Below are positions 7,854 through 16,426 of a stretch of DNA of 64,000 nucleotides, one piece after another. The notes beneath the pieces are model-generated. The model saw only the letters and a program-made list of their open reading frames with translations, had not been told where the DNA came from and made no database searches. The stretch lies in assembly GCF_001665685.1 (NCBI RefSeq), contig NZ_LZTB01000057.1, positions 1 to 64,000 of the forward strand, written 5' to 3'. Numbering within the stretch: the first letter of the stretch is position 1; the number at the start of each line of letters is the position of its first letter. The DNA comes from Mycobacterium sp. 852013-50091_SCH5140682 (GTDB lineage Bacteria; Actinomycetota; Actinomycetes; Mycobacteriales; Mycobacteriaceae). The position numbers were made by a program, and so were the translations under genes.

Positions 7854-8459
7854 TTACTTCGAGTAGAACTCGACGATGAGCTGCTCTGCGAGCGGCACCT
7901 GGATCTGCGCCCGCTCGGGGAGCTGGTGGACCAGGATGCGCTGGCGCTCGCCGACGACCTGCAGCCAGGACGGGATCGGCCGGTCGCCTGCGGTCTCGCG
8001 AGAGATGATGAACGGGTCGGTATTCAGCGACTTGTCCCGCACGTCGATGATGTCGTACTGCGACACCCGGTAGCTCGGGATGTTCACCTTGACACCGTTG
8101 ACGGTGAAGTGGCCGTGGCTGACCAGCTGACGCGCCATGCGGCGGGTCCGGGCCAGGCCGGCGCGGTACACGACGTTGTCCAACCGGCTCTCCAGGATCT
8201 GGAGCAGGTTCTCGCCGGTCTTACCCGACTTGCGGTTGGCCTCTTCGTAGTACTTGCGGAACTGCTTCTCCAGCACGCCGTAGGTGAAGCGAGCCTTCTG
8301 CTTCTCCTGCAGCTGGGTGCGGTATTCGCTCTCCTTGATCCGCGCACGGCCGTGCTGGCCGGGCGGGTAGGGGCGCTTCTCGAACGACTGATCGCCGCCG
8401 ACCAGGTCGACGCCGAGGCGGCGCGACTTGCGGGTCGCGGGTCCGGTGTAACGAGCCAT
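7854..8459 (-). CDS. rpsD: 30S ribosomal protein S4
   Basis: A 201-residue primary 16S rRNA-binding protein. It begins MARYTGPATRKSRRLGVDL, has the YPPGQHG motif, and contains an S4 RNA-binding domain at about 90-155 (NVVYRAGLARTRRMARQLVSHGHFTVNG). The protein has no cysteine, so it is the zinc-independent form of S4. It lies 21 bases after rpsK in the alpha operon. In other bacteria S4 represses this operon translationally; I saw no obvious S4-binding pseudoknot but could not test for one. Confidence 0.98.
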   Translation of the reverse strand: MARYTGPATRKSRRLGVDLVGGDQSFEKRPYPPGQHGRARIKESEYRTQLQEKQKARFTYGVLEKQFRKYYEEANRKSGKTGENLLQILESRLDNVVYRAGLARTRRMARQLVSHGHFTVNGVKVNIPSYRVSQYDIIDVRDKSLNTDPFIISRETAGDRPIPSWLQVVGERQRILVHQLPERAQIQVPLAEQLIVEFYSK

Positions 8460-8480
8460 GAGTCTGTTTCCTCCCTAGAC

Positions 8481-8891
8481 CTAGACCCGGCGCCGCTTGG
8501 GCGGGCGGCAGCCGTTGTGCGGCTGCGGGGTGACGTCGGAAATGGCGCCCACTTCCAGGCCGGCGGCCTGCAGCGAACGGATGGCGGTCTCGCGGCCCGA
8601 GCCCGGGCCCTTGACGAACACGTCGACCTTCTTCACGCCGTGCTCCTGCGCCTTGCGGGCGGCGTTCTCGGCGGCCAGCTGCGCGGCGAACGGCGTCGAC
8701 TTACGCGACCCCTTGAAGCCGACGTGACCCGACGACGCCCAGGCGATGACGTTGCCCTGCGGATCGGTGATCGACACGATGGTGTTGTTGAACGTGCTCT
8801 TGATGTGAGCGGCGCCGTGCGGGACGTTCTTCTTTTCCCTGCGACGGGTCTTCACGCCCTTCTTGGGAGCGCCTGCCTTCTTCGGTGGCAT
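8481..8891 (-). CDS. rpsK: 30S ribosomal protein S11
   Basis: A 136-residue platform protein of the small subunit. The basic N-terminus (MPPKKAGAPKKGVKTRRREKK in sense) is followed by the family block NTIVSITDPQGNVIAWASSG and the C-terminal DVTPQPHNGCRPPKRRRV, which is nearly invariant in S11. The gene is 3 bases downstream of rpsM and 21 bases upstream of rpsD, so it is within the same transcript. Confidence 0.98.
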   Translation of the reverse strand: MPPKKAGAPKKGVKTRRREKKNVPHGAAHIKSTFNNTIVSITDPQGNVIAWASSGHVGFKGSRKSTPFAAQLAAENAARKAQEHGVKKVDVFVKGPGSGRETAIRSLQAAGLEVGAISDVTPQPHNGCRPPKRRRV

Positions 8892-8894
8892 GGG

Positions 8895-9269
8895 TTACCT
8901 GGCCTTCTTCTTGCCGGCGATGGTGCGCTTGGGGCCCTTGCGGGTACGCGCGTTGGTCTTGGTCCGCTGGCCACGCACCGGCAGACCGCGGCGGTGCCGC
9001 AGGCCCTGGTAGCAGCCGATCTCGATCTTGCGACGAATGTCGGCCTGCACCTCGCGGCGCAGGTCACCCTCAACCTTGAGGTTGCCTTCGATGTAGTCGC
9101 GCAGAACGGTCACCTGATCGTCGGTGAGGTCCTTGGTGCGCATGTTCCGGTCGATTCCGGTCGCATCCAGGATTTCCTGGGAGCGGGTACGGCCGATGCC
9201 GTAGATGTAGGTCAGCGCGATCTCCATGCGCTTGTCGCGCGGAAGATCGACGCCCACGAGCCTTGCCAT
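8895..9269 (-). CDS. rpsM: 30S ribosomal protein S13
   Basis: A 124-residue head protein that contacts the P-site tRNA and the L5 bridge. It begins MARLVGVDLPRDKRMEIALT, carries the helix-two-turn-helix region YGIGRTRSQEIL, and ends in a basic tail (KTNARTRKGPKRTIAGKKKAR). The start at 9269 matches the family; the longer open frame to 9374 has no conserved sequence. It follows rpmJ after 163 bases, the widest gap inside this operon. Confidence 0.98.
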   Translation of the reverse strand: MARLVGVDLPRDKRMEIALTYIYGIGRTRSQEILDATGIDRNMRTKDLTDDQVTVLRDYIEGNLKVEGDLRREVQADIRRKIEIGCYQGLRHRRGLPVRGQRTKTNARTRKGPKRTIAGKKKAR

Positions 9270-9432
9270 GTGGCGGTATTCCTTCTTCTGGCGGAGGTCT
9301 GTTCCCAGTCCGTTCCCACGTCGTCTTGTGTGGGGTCCGGCCTCCGTTCCGGACGTGTTGAGTGGCCTATCCACTCAGTGGCGCTGGGAGGTCTGCATTC
9401 AGTTGTGGGTACTGCTCAAGAGCTTGGCTTGA

Positions 9433-9546
9433 TCAGCCCTGCCGCTGCTTGTGCCGCGGGTCGGAGCAGATCACCATGACCCGCCCGTGCCGGCGGATCA
9501 CCCTGCACTTGTCGCAGATCGGCTTGACGCTCGGGTTCACCTTCAC
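9433..9546 (-). CDS. rpmJ: 50S ribosomal protein L36 (zinc-ribbon form)
   Basis: A 37-residue ribosomal protein too short for many gene finders. Translation from GTG 9546 gives the L36 opening [14 protein letters not shown], then [20 protein letters not shown], ending Arg-Gln-Gly before TGA at 9435-9433. The zinc ligands Cys-11, Cys-14, Cys-27 and His-32 are all present, so this is the zinc-dependent (C+) form. It lies between infA and rpsM, its usual place in the alpha operon. Confidence 0.96.
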
Positions 9547-9597
9547 GGCTTCGCGATCCTGTTCTCTCGTCTTGTCTGGTGGAACTTATTGGGGCGG

Positions 9598-9819
9598 TTA
9601 CTTGTACCGGTACACAATGCGGCCCCGGGACAGGTCATAGGGAGAAAGCTCCACCACGACGCGGTCCTCGGGCAGGATGCGGATGTAGTGCTGCCGCATC
9701 TTGCCGCTGATGTGGGCCAGGACCTTGTGTCCGTTCTCCAACTCAATGCGGAACATCGCATTGGGCAGGGGTTCGACCACGCGACCCTCAACCTCGATGG
9801 CACCGTCTTTCTTGGCCAT
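9598..9819 (-). CDS. infA: Translation initiation factor IF-1
   Basis: A 73-residue OB-fold protein that occupies the ribosomal A site during initiation. The sequence [20 protein letters not shown], then [20 protein letters not shown] and [21 protein letters not shown], is the canonical IF-1 fold from end to end. ATG 9819 gives the standard length. It is the first gene of the minus-strand alpha operon, 51 bases before rpmJ. The upstream region of about 300 bases holds the candidate promoter. Confidence 0.98.
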
Positions 9820-10120
9820 ACTGTCTAGCGATCCTTGCTTTCGTTTCGTATCGTGCGCCCGTGGCACCGCCACACGACCGACTGAAAACGTGAGCTGGAT
9901 CGAAAGAACTCCTAAAAGTTCCAGGACAGGGCACGCAGAGTCGGCGCGGAAGCCGCACCGTTGGTCCACACTACCCTTTGTTGGGGCTGCGCCAAAATCA
10001 CCGCTGGCCAGCGATCGCCCGCCGGAAAATTGTGCACGGTAGTACTACGCGACAAGCGACAATAGTCACAGTGATCCGCACCGCCCGTGGTGCTGACCCC
10101 GTGCCTTCGGAGACGCCCAC
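9820..10120. other. Divergent intergenic region between infA and nfeD
   Basis: About 300 bases without a convincing gene separate the infA start (minus) and the nfeD start (plus). On the minus side a long leader of roughly 140 bases would precede infA if the -10 at 9968-9973 is used. A GC-poor patch at about 10027-10075 (GTACTACGCGACAAGCGACAATAGTC) could hold further promoter elements. I see no tRNA, riboswitch or repeat. Confidence 0.5.
9968..9995 (-). promoter_or_regulatory. Candidate promoter of the infA-rpmJ-rpsM-rpsK-rpsD-rpoA-rplQ-truA operon
   Basis: On the minus strand TTGGCG (9995-9990) and TAGTGT (9973-9968) are spaced by 16 bases, resembling a housekeeping sigma promoter. It would give a 5' leader of about 140 bases. 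The match is moderate. Confidence 0.35.
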
Positions 10121-10618
10121 ATGACGGCTGTGTACCTGGCGGCGTTCGTCGTCGGCGGTGTCGCGCTCCTGGCCGCCCTGCTACTGGCCGATGTCGGTCA
10201 CGGCGACGGCATGCCCTTCATCAACCTGACCGCGTTGTCGGTCGCCCTGCTCGGGGCAGGCACCGGCGGCCTGATCGGCTCGTGGACGCATCTGGGCACC
10301 TTCGGCACCGCGGTGACCGCAGCGGCGTTCGCCGTGGTGCTGGTGTTCGTGTTCAACGGCCTGCTGCTGCCCTACATGCGCCGTCAGCAGTCCAATTCCC
10401 ACAGGGGCCGGTCGTCCTACATCGGTCTGCTCGGCACCGTCACGCTCGAAGTCCCCGCAGGCGGATGGGGCGAGGTGTCCTTCGTCGACGCCGACGGCAA
10501 CCGCGTGTTCTCGCGGGCCAAGAGCGCCGAGCTCGCCGCACTCCCCAAATCGACCCGTGTGTACATCGCGGATATCGACCCCGACTACGTCCACGTCGTC
10601 GCTGTTCCACCCACCTGA
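10121..10618 (+). CDS. Short NfeD-family membrane protein
   Basis: A 165-residue protein. Three or four membrane helices occupy residues 3-90, followed by a C-terminal OB-fold-like NfeD domain (about 98-160, beginning YIGLLGTVTLEVPAGGWGEV). It is the short NfeD type without the ClpP-like protease domain. NfeD proteins are nearly always paired with an SPFH protein, and here the flotillin gene starts 39 bases downstream. The pair is thought to organise membrane microdomains. It has its own ATG with a CGGAG ribosome site and is divergent from the infA operon. Confidence 0.87.
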   Translation: MTAVYLAAFVVGGVALLAALLLADVGHGDGMPFINLTALSVALLGAGTGGLIGSWTHLGTFGTAVTAAAFAVVLVFVFNGLLLPYMRRQQSNSHRGRSSYIGLLGTVTLEVPAGGWGEVSFVDADGNRVFSRAKSAELAALPKSTRVYIADIDPDYVHVVAVPPT

Positions 10619-10657
10619 GTAGTTCCCGAGCACCGAGTCTTCAGAAAGGCCAGCACA

Positions 10658-12244
10658 GTGTCCCTGCTGCTCATCGTCATCCTCGCCGCCGTCGCCGCGA
10701 TCCTCATCCTGGTGGTGTTGCCGATGGTGTACGTCAAGAACTACATCAAGGTGCCACCCAACGAGGTGGCCGTGTTCACCGGCCGAGGCTCGCCGAAAGT
10801 GGTGCGCGGCGGGGCCCGGTTCCGGATGCCCGGCATCGAACGCGTCGACATCATGAGCCTGGAACCGTTCAACGTCAGCATCAACCTGCAGAACGCCCTG
10901 TCCAACAACGGCGTCCCGGTCAACGTGGAGGCCGTCGGGCTGGTCCGGATCGGCTCGGCCGACGAAGCCGTGCAGACCGCCGTGCAGCGCTTCCTGACCT
11001 CCGACCTGGACGGTCTGCAGCGCCAGATCAACGACATCCTGGCCGGCAGCCTGCGCGGTATCACCGCGACCATGACCGTCGAGGACCTCAACTCCAACCG
11101 CGACACGCTGGCCCGCAGCGTGGTCGAGGAGGCAGGCGGTGATCTCGCCCGCATCGGCATGGAGGTCGACGTGCTCAAGATCGCGGGCATCTCGGACAAG
11201 AACGGCTACCTGGAGTCGCTGGGCCAACGCCGGATCGCCGAGGTCAAGCGTGACGCCGCGGTCGGCACCGCCGAGGCTGAGCGGGACGCGCAGATCCAGT
11301 CGGCCAAGGCCAGGCAGGCCGGTTCGGTGGCCCAGGCCGAAGCGGACACCGCGATCGCGTCCGCCAACCAGAAGCGGGACGTCGAGCTGGCCCGGCTGCG
11401 TGCGCAGACCGAGGCCGAGAACGCCCAGGCCGACCAGGCCGGCCCACTGGCGCACGCCCGCGCTGAGAAGGACGTGGGCATCGCCATCGAGCAGGCCGAG
11501 GCGGCCCGCGTGCAGGCCCGCATCGAGGTGGAGCAACGGCGCAGCGAGCAGGCGCAGGCCGCGCTGCAGGCCGACGTGATCGCTCCCGCCGAGGCGCAGA
11601 AGCGGGCCGATGTGGCGCGCGCCGAGGGGCAGCGCCAGGCGGCGATCCTCGCCGCAGAAGCCAACGCCGAAGCGCAGCGACGGGCCGGGCAGGCCCAGGC
11701 CGATGCTCGTAAGGCCGCGGCCGACGCGCTGCGTGTCGAACAGCAGGCCGAGGCCGACAGCATGCAGGCCAAGCTGGTCGCCGAGGCCGCGGGCAAGAAG
11801 GAACTGGCCGACGCGCTGCGCGTCGAACAGCAGGCCGAGGCGGCCGGTATCGAGGCCAAGCTGGTCGCCGAGGCGACCGGTAAGAAGGAGATCGCGGCCG
11901 CCCTGAACAGCTACAACGCTGAAGCCGCGCGGATGCTCATGCTGCCCGACATCCTGGCGTCGATGGTCAAGGCCACCGAGGCTGCGGCCCGGCCGCTCGG
12001 CGACATCGACAGGCTGTCGATCATCGGCGGCGCGGGCGACGCTCAGGATGCCGTCGGCGGCATCCTCGGAATCAGCCCGCTGGCGGTGGCCAAGATCGTC
12101 GAGGCGCTCAAATCCTCCGGCATCGACCTGCCTGCCATGCTCAACCGGATCGAGGGTGATCAGCCCGCTGCGGGCCGTAACGACGGGGCGGCACGGCCCG
12201 CGCCGTCAGCCGACGGTGAGGCTGCCACGTCGCTCAAGCAGTAG
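10658..12244 (+). CDS. Flotillin-like SPFH-domain protein
   Basis: A 528-residue membrane-anchored scaffold. Residues 1-25 form the hydrophobic anchor. The SPFH/band-7 domain follows to about residue 200 (NEVAVFTGRGSPKVVRGGARFRMP). A very long Ala/Glu/Gln/Arg-rich coiled coil covers about 200-430 and contains the EA repeats typical of flotillins. The C-terminus has ARMLMLPDILASMVKATEAAARPLG, the flotillin oligomerisation end. The GTG start at 10658 has AGAAAGG just upstream. An 87-base tandem repeat is embedded in the coiled coil. It forms a pair with NfeD; the likely role is in membrane microdomains. Confidence 0.92.
   Translation: MSLLLIVILAAVAAILILVVLPMVYVKNYIKVPPNEVAVFTGRGSPKVVRGGARFRMPGIERVDIMSLEPFNVSINLQNALSNNGVPVNVEAVGLVRIGSADEAVQTAVQRFLTSDLDGLQRQINDILAGSLRGITATMTVEDLNSNRDTLARSVVEEAGGDLARIGMEVDVLKIAGISDKNGYLESLGQRRIAEVKRDAAVGTAEAERDAQIQSAKARQAGSVAQAEADTAIASANQKRDVELARLRAQTEAENAQADQAGPLAHARAEKDVGIAIEQAEAARVQARIEVEQRRSEQAQAALQADVIAPAEAQKRADVARAEGQRQAAILAAEANAEAQRRAGQAQADARKAAADALRVEQQAEADSMQAKLVAEAAGKKELADALRVEQQAEAAGIEAKLVAEATGKKEIAAALNSYNAEAARMLMLPDILASMVKATEAAARPLGDIDRLSIIGGAGDAQDAVGGILGISPLAVAKIVEALKSSGIDLPAMLNRIEGDQPAAGRNDGAARPAPSADGEAATSLKQ
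11723..11896 (+). repeat. Two in-frame 87-bp tandem repeats in the flotillin coiled coil
   Basis: Units 11723-11809 and 11810-11896 each encode 29 residues of the pattern ADALRVEQQAEA..., then AKLVAEA.GKKE. Eighty-seven bases is 29 codons, so gain or loss of a unit keeps frame and changes coiled-coil length. Confidence 0.8.
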
Positions 12245-12297
12245 TTGGCGACCTAGCCGAGAAAATCGCTGGCAGCGGGGCGCATAATTGGAGCGAT

Positions 12298-13989
12298 ATG
12301 ACTGGACCCGCGCCCGCGCCCCGTAAGCCAGTGATCCTCACCGTCGACGACGATCCCGCCGTCTCCCGTGCTGTCGCGCGCGATCTGCGCCGGCACTACG
12401 GCGAGCGGTACCGGATCATGCGCGCCGAGTCCGGTCTGGATGCCCTGGAGACCCTGCACGAGCTGAAACTGCGCGGTGACACCGTCGCAGTGTTCGTGGC
12501 CGACTACCGGATGCCGCAGATGAGCGGTATCGAGTTCCTGGAATCGGCCATGGATCTCTACCCCATGGCCCGCCGCGTGTTGCTGACGGCGTACGCCGAC
12601 ACCACCGCGGCCATCGACGCCATCAACGTCGTCGACCTGGACCATTACCTGCTCAAGCCGTGGGATCCGCCGGAGGAGAAGCTCTACCCCGTCATCGACG
12701 GGCTGCTGGAGGCCTGGCACGCCGTCGGCGACCGGGCCATCCCCCACACCAAGGTGATCGGCCACCAGTGGAGCGCCCGCTCGTGGGAGGTCCGCCAGTT
12801 CCTGGCCCGTAACCAGCACACGTATCGGGCGTTCACGTCCGATGAGCCCAAAGGCAGGCAACTGCTCGAGGCCGCGGGCCTGGACGGTCGACAGCTTCCC
12901 GTGGTCATCACCGAGGGCGGTCAGACCCTGGTCGAGCCTTCCGACGGTGAACTGGCGGACATGCTGGGCCTGTCCACCAGCCCGTCGCTGACGATGTACG
13001 ACCTCGCTGTCATCGGCGGTGGCCCGGCCGGACTGGCGGCCGCGGTCTACGGCGCATCGGAGGGGCTCAAGACGGTCCTGATCGAGGGCACCACGACGGG
13101 CGGCCAGGCGGGACGCAGCTCCCGCATCGAGAACTACCTGGGCTTCCCGACCGGAGTGTCGGGGGCCGAGCTGGCCACCTCGGCTCGCCGGCAGGCCGAG
13201 CGCTTCGGCGCCGAGGTCATCACCACCCGCGAAGCCACCGCGCTCGACGTCGCCGGGGCCGCGCGCACCATCACCTTCGCCGACGGCGACACCATCGGCG
13301 CCCGTGCGGTGATCCTGGCCACCGGTGTCGAGTATCGGCAGCTGCCGGTGCCGGGGTGCTGGGACGATCCGGTGAACCCGCTCAACTTCGTCGGCCGCGG
13401 CGTCTACTACGGCGCCTCGGTCTCGCAGGCCTCGGAGTGCCAGGGCGAGGACGTCTACATCGTGGGCGGCGCCAACTCCGCCGGGCAGGCGGCGATGTTC
13501 ATGTCGCGCGAGGCCAAGTCGGTGACGCTGCTGGTGCGCGGGCCGTCGCTGGAGGCCTCGATGTCCTACTACCTGATCCAGCAGATCGAACAGACCCCCA
13601 ATATCCACGTCCGCACCTGTACGGAGGTGGTCGAGGCGATCGGCGAGGACGATCATCTCGTCGGGCTCGTGCTGGAGGACAAGCGCACCGGTGAGCGGGA
13701 AAAGGTGAGTTCGACGCGGATGTGCTGCTTCATCGGCGCCACTCCCCGCACCGAATGGCTCGACGGTGTGGTGGCCCGCGACGACCACGGCTTCATCCTG
13801 GCCGGCCCGGATCTGCGCGATGTCTGCGGCTGGACGCTGGAACGTCCTCCGCATCACCTGGAAACAAGTGTGCCCGGTGTGTTTGTTGCAGGTGATGTGC
13901 GTGCCGAGTCAGCCAAACGGGTGGCCGCCGCCGTCGGCGAAGGGTCGATGGCGGTGATGTTGGTGCACCGTTATCTGGCGGAGGCCTGA
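12298..13989 (+). CDS. Receiver domain fused to a TrxR-like FAD/NAD(P)H oxidoreductase
   Basis: A 563-residue fusion. Residues 10-130 form a response-regulator receiver: acidic Asp-17 to Asp-19, phospho-acceptor Asp-69 in FVADYRMPQMSG, Thr-97 and Lys-120. Residues about 150-220 resemble a glutaredoxin/thioredoxin fold but have no cysteine where CxxC would be. From about 235 to the end is a thioredoxin-reductase-like flavoprotein (DLAVIGGGPAGLAAAVYGAS, IVGGANSAGQAAM, TSVPGVFVAGDV). The TrxR redox motif CATC is replaced by GASV, so ordinary disulfide exchange is impossible. It is followed 6 bases later by its likely partner kinase. A CATAAT lies 9 bases before the start. A phosphorylation-controlled flavoenzyme is inferred; the substrate is unknown. 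Confidence 0.9.
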   Translation: MTGPAPAPRKPVILTVDDDPAVSRAVARDLRRHYGERYRIMRAESGLDALETLHELKLRGDTVAVFVADYRMPQMSGIEFLESAMDLYPMARRVLLTAYADTTAAIDAINVVDLDHYLLKPWDPPEEKLYPVIDGLLEAWHAVGDRAIPHTKVIGHQWSARSWEVRQFLARNQHTYRAFTSDEPKGRQLLEAAGLDGRQLPVVITEGGQTLVEPSDGELADMLGLSTSPSLTMYDLAVIGGGPAGLAAAVYGASEGLKTVLIEGTTTGGQAGRSSRIENYLGFPTGVSGAELATSARRQAERFGAEVITTREATALDVAGAARTITFADGDTIGARAVILATGVEYRQLPVPGCWDDPVNPLNFVGRGVYYGASVSQASECQGEDVYIVGGANSAGQAAMFMSREAKSVTLLVRGPSLEASMSYYLIQQIEQTPNIHVRTCTEVVEAIGEDDHLVGLVLEDKRTGEREKVSSTRMCCFIGATPRTEWLDGVVARDDHGFILAGPDLRDVCGWTLERPPHHLETSVPGVFVAGDVRAESAKRVAAAVGEGSMAVMLVHRYLAEA

Positions 13990-13995
13990 GAAGAA

Positions 13996-15468
13996 ATGAC
14001 AACGATGGGCGAAGGCTGCGTGCGCGAAGAACTACGGACCCTGTTCCTGTTCGAATCACTGAGCGACGAACAACTCGACATCCTGTGTGCCAACGGTCAT
14101 ATCGCGACGTTTGAGCCGGGCCCGGTGTGCACCGAGGGCGAGCCCGCCACGTGCTTCTACGTCATGATCGAGGGCGAACTCGTGATGACCATGAAGTCAG
14201 GCGGCATCGACATCGAGACCAACCGCACCTCGATGCGCGGGGTGTACTGCGGTGCGTGGTCGGCGTACATCCCGGGCGAGCAGCCGGTATACGAGGCGTC
14301 TGTTCGGGTGACCAAGCCGTCGCGGTTTTTCGTCCTGGACGCCCAGGCGTACGCCGATTTCATGCGCACTGAATTCCCGATGGCGGTACACCTTCTGGAG
14401 GGCCACAAGGTCGGTGGTCTGCGCCGCCGCCAGATCATCGGCCAGCGGGAGAAACTCCTTGCGCTGGGCCAACTTTCGGCCGGTCTGACCCATCAGCTCA
14501 ACAATCCCGCCGCGGCGACCGCGCGCGCGGTCGCCGATCTGCGCGACCGAGTCGGCAAGATGCGCCACAAGCTGGCGATGCTCGGCGACGGGCATGTCCC
14601 GCCCGCGGCGTTGCGCGAGCTGGTCAGCATCCAGGACCGGGTGGCCGAGCAGATCGCCAAACACAAGGCGCAGGATCTGACCGCGCTGGAGGCCTCCGAC
14701 CGGGAGGAGCAGATCGGCGAGTGGCTCGAGGACCGCGGAATCACCAGTGCCTGGGATTACGCACCGACGTTCGTCGACGCCGGGCTGGACATCGACTGGT
14801 TCGAGAGTGTCGCAGCCTCCCTCGAGGACGTCGACGCCACCGCGTCCTTCATGAGCGCGATCGGTTGGCTGCGCTACACCATCGAGACCGAATTGCTGAT
14901 GAATCAGATCGCCGAGGCGAGCAAGCGGATATCGGCGCTGCTGGCAGGCGCCAAGCAGTATTCGCAGATGGACCGCGCGCCGTACCAGACCGCCGATGTG
15001 CACGAGCTGCTGCACAGCACGCTGATGATGTTCGGCGACCGGATCGGCAAGGAAGGCAAGGGCGTTCGACTCGTCAAGGACTGGGACAAGTCACTGCCCG
15101 AGCTGGCCTGCTATCCGGGGGACCTCAACCAGGTGTGGACCAACATCATCGACAACGCGATTCAGGCGATGAACGGTGAAGGCACGCTGACGGTGCGAAC
15201 CGGCCGGGACGGGGATCTGGTCCGCGTGGAGATCTGCGACGACGGCCCGGGCATCCCCGCCGACATCATCGAGCGGATCTTTACGCCGTTCTTCACCACG
15301 AAACCGTTCGGTGAGGGTACCGGTCTCGGCCTGGACCTCGCGTGGCGGATCGTCGTCGAAAAGCACAGCGGTGACCTACGGGTGCAGTCCGAACCGGGGA
15401 ACACCCGGTTCATCGTGCTGCTGCCGCTGGAGGCACCCGCCCCCGAAGACCTGCCCGCGCCGGCGTAA
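13996..15468 (+). CDS. Histidine kinase with N-terminal cyclic-nucleotide-binding-like domain
   Basis: A 490-residue cytoplasmic sensor kinase. Residues about 10-140 match a cNMP-binding (CRP/Crp-cap) beta-barrel (FEPGPVCTEGEPATCFYVMIEGELVM). The H-box follows, with His-166 in LGQLSAGLTHQLNNPAAA. A long helical segment leads to a HATPase_c domain with N-box WTNIIDNAIQAMNG, G1 DDGPGIP, and G2 GTGLGLDLA. No membrane segment is seen, so the signal is intracellular. It lies 6 bases after the receiver-TrxR gene and is almost certainly its cognate kinase. Whether the barrel binds cAMP or another ligand is not clear; the classical phosphate-binding RxA motif is not obvious. Confidence 0.92.
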   Translation: MTTMGEGCVREELRTLFLFESLSDEQLDILCANGHIATFEPGPVCTEGEPATCFYVMIEGELVMTMKSGGIDIETNRTSMRGVYCGAWSAYIPGEQPVYEASVRVTKPSRFFVLDAQAYADFMRTEFPMAVHLLEGHKVGGLRRRQIIGQREKLLALGQLSAGLTHQLNNPAAATARAVADLRDRVGKMRHKLAMLGDGHVPPAALRELVSIQDRVAEQIAKHKAQDLTALEASDREEQIGEWLEDRGITSAWDYAPTFVDAGLDIDWFESVAASLEDVDATASFMSAIGWLRYTIETELLMNQIAEASKRISALLAGAKQYSQMDRAPYQTADVHELLHSTLMMFGDRIGKEGKGVRLVKDWDKSLPELACYPGDLNQVWTNIIDNAIQAMNGEGTLTVRTGRDGDLVRVEICDDGPGIPADIIERIFTPFFTTKPFGEGTGLGLDLAWRIVVEKHSGDLRVQSEPGNTRFIVLLPLEAPAPEDLPAPA

Positions 15469-15538
15469 TCGCACAAGCGGTGAGAATCACTGCGAGTTTT
15501 TCGGAATAGCGGTCGGGCGACGACGGGTTGACCCGACC

Positions 15539-16411
15539 ATGACTGACATCACAGGCGCCAAGCCTGACCTCGGTAGTTTCGGCGTTTTTGGGCACTACTC
15601 GCAGTTCCAGCCACTGTCGGCAGAACAGTTGCAGGAGATCGAAGCGCTCGGCTACGGGGCGATCTGGGCAGGTGGGTCTCCGCCTGCCGAGCTGGACTGG
15701 GTCGATCCGATCCTGGAGAAGACCACCAACCTGCAGGTCGCGACGGGCATCGTCAACATCTGGACCGCCGAGGCCGGGCCGGTCGCCGAGTCCTTCCACC
15801 GCATCGAGTCCGCGCATCCGGGCCGGTTCCTGCTGGGCATCGGGGTCGGACATCGTGAGGCCATCGGCGAATACCGCAAACCGCTCGACGCCCTCACCGA
15901 CTATCTGGACAAGCTCGACGAGTACGGAGTTCCCAAGCAACGCCGCGTGGTCGCCGCGCTCGGTCCCAAGGTGTTGCAGTTGTCGGCTGAGCGCGCCGCA
16001 GGCGCCCACCCGTACCTGACCACTCCCGAGCACACCGCGCAGGCCCGCGAGATCATCGGGGCCGACGCGTTTCTCGCGCCGGAGCACAAGGTGGTGCTGA
16101 CCGACGGATCCGAACAGGGCACCGAAAAGGCCCGCGCGGCCGGCCGCAAGGCCCTCGATATCTATCTCGGCCTGACCAACTACCTCAACAACTTCAAGCG
16201 ACTGGGCTTCACCGATGCCGATCTGGCCAAGCCGGGCAGCGATGCGTTCATCGACGCCGTCGTCGCGCATGGCACCGTCGGCGATGTGGCTGCGCGCCTC
16301 AAAGAGCACCGCGCGGCCGGCGCGGACCACGTGCCCGTGCAGGTTCTCACGTCGCCCGACAAACTGGTACCGGCACTTGCCGAACTTGCCGGGCCGCTGG
16401 GCCTCAAGTAA
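15539..16411 (+). CDS. F420-dependent LLM-class oxidoreductase (Rv3463-like), copy 1
   Basis: A 290-residue luciferase-like monooxygenase-superfamily TIM barrel. Features: GVFGHYSQFQPLSAEQLQEIEALGYGAIWAGG at the N-terminus, the ATGIVNIWTAEAGPVAESFHRIE strand, and the substrate/cofactor loop PGRFLLGIGVGHRE. Mycobacterial members near rmlB (Rv3463) are assigned to F420-binding LLM proteins. The start at 15539 fits the family; the longer frame overlaps the kinase gene without similarity. It is followed 15 bases later by a paralogue. Reaction and substrate are unknown. Confidence 0.9.
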   Translation: MTDITGAKPDLGSFGVFGHYSQFQPLSAEQLQEIEALGYGAIWAGGSPPAELDWVDPILEKTTNLQVATGIVNIWTAEAGPVAESFHRIESAHPGRFLLGIGVGHREAIGEYRKPLDALTDYLDKLDEYGVPKQRRVVAALGPKVLQLSAERAAGAHPYLTTPEHTAQAREIIGADAFLAPEHKVVLTDGSEQGTEKARAAGRKALDIYLGLTNYLNNFKRLGFTDADLAKPGSDAFIDAVVAHGTVGDVAARLKEHRAAGADHVPVQVLTSPDKLVPALAELAGPLGLK

Positions 16412-16426
16412 TCGAAAGGGACGCGA

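Noticed and set aside
7830..9479. 549-codon plus-strand open frame across the ribosomal genes
   Set aside because: It is antisense to rpsD, rpsK and rpsM; long antisense frames are common in GC-rich DNA and the translation has no family features.
12253..13857. 534-codon minus-strand open frame
   Set aside because: Antisense to the receiver-TrxR gene; composition is that of a mirror frame.
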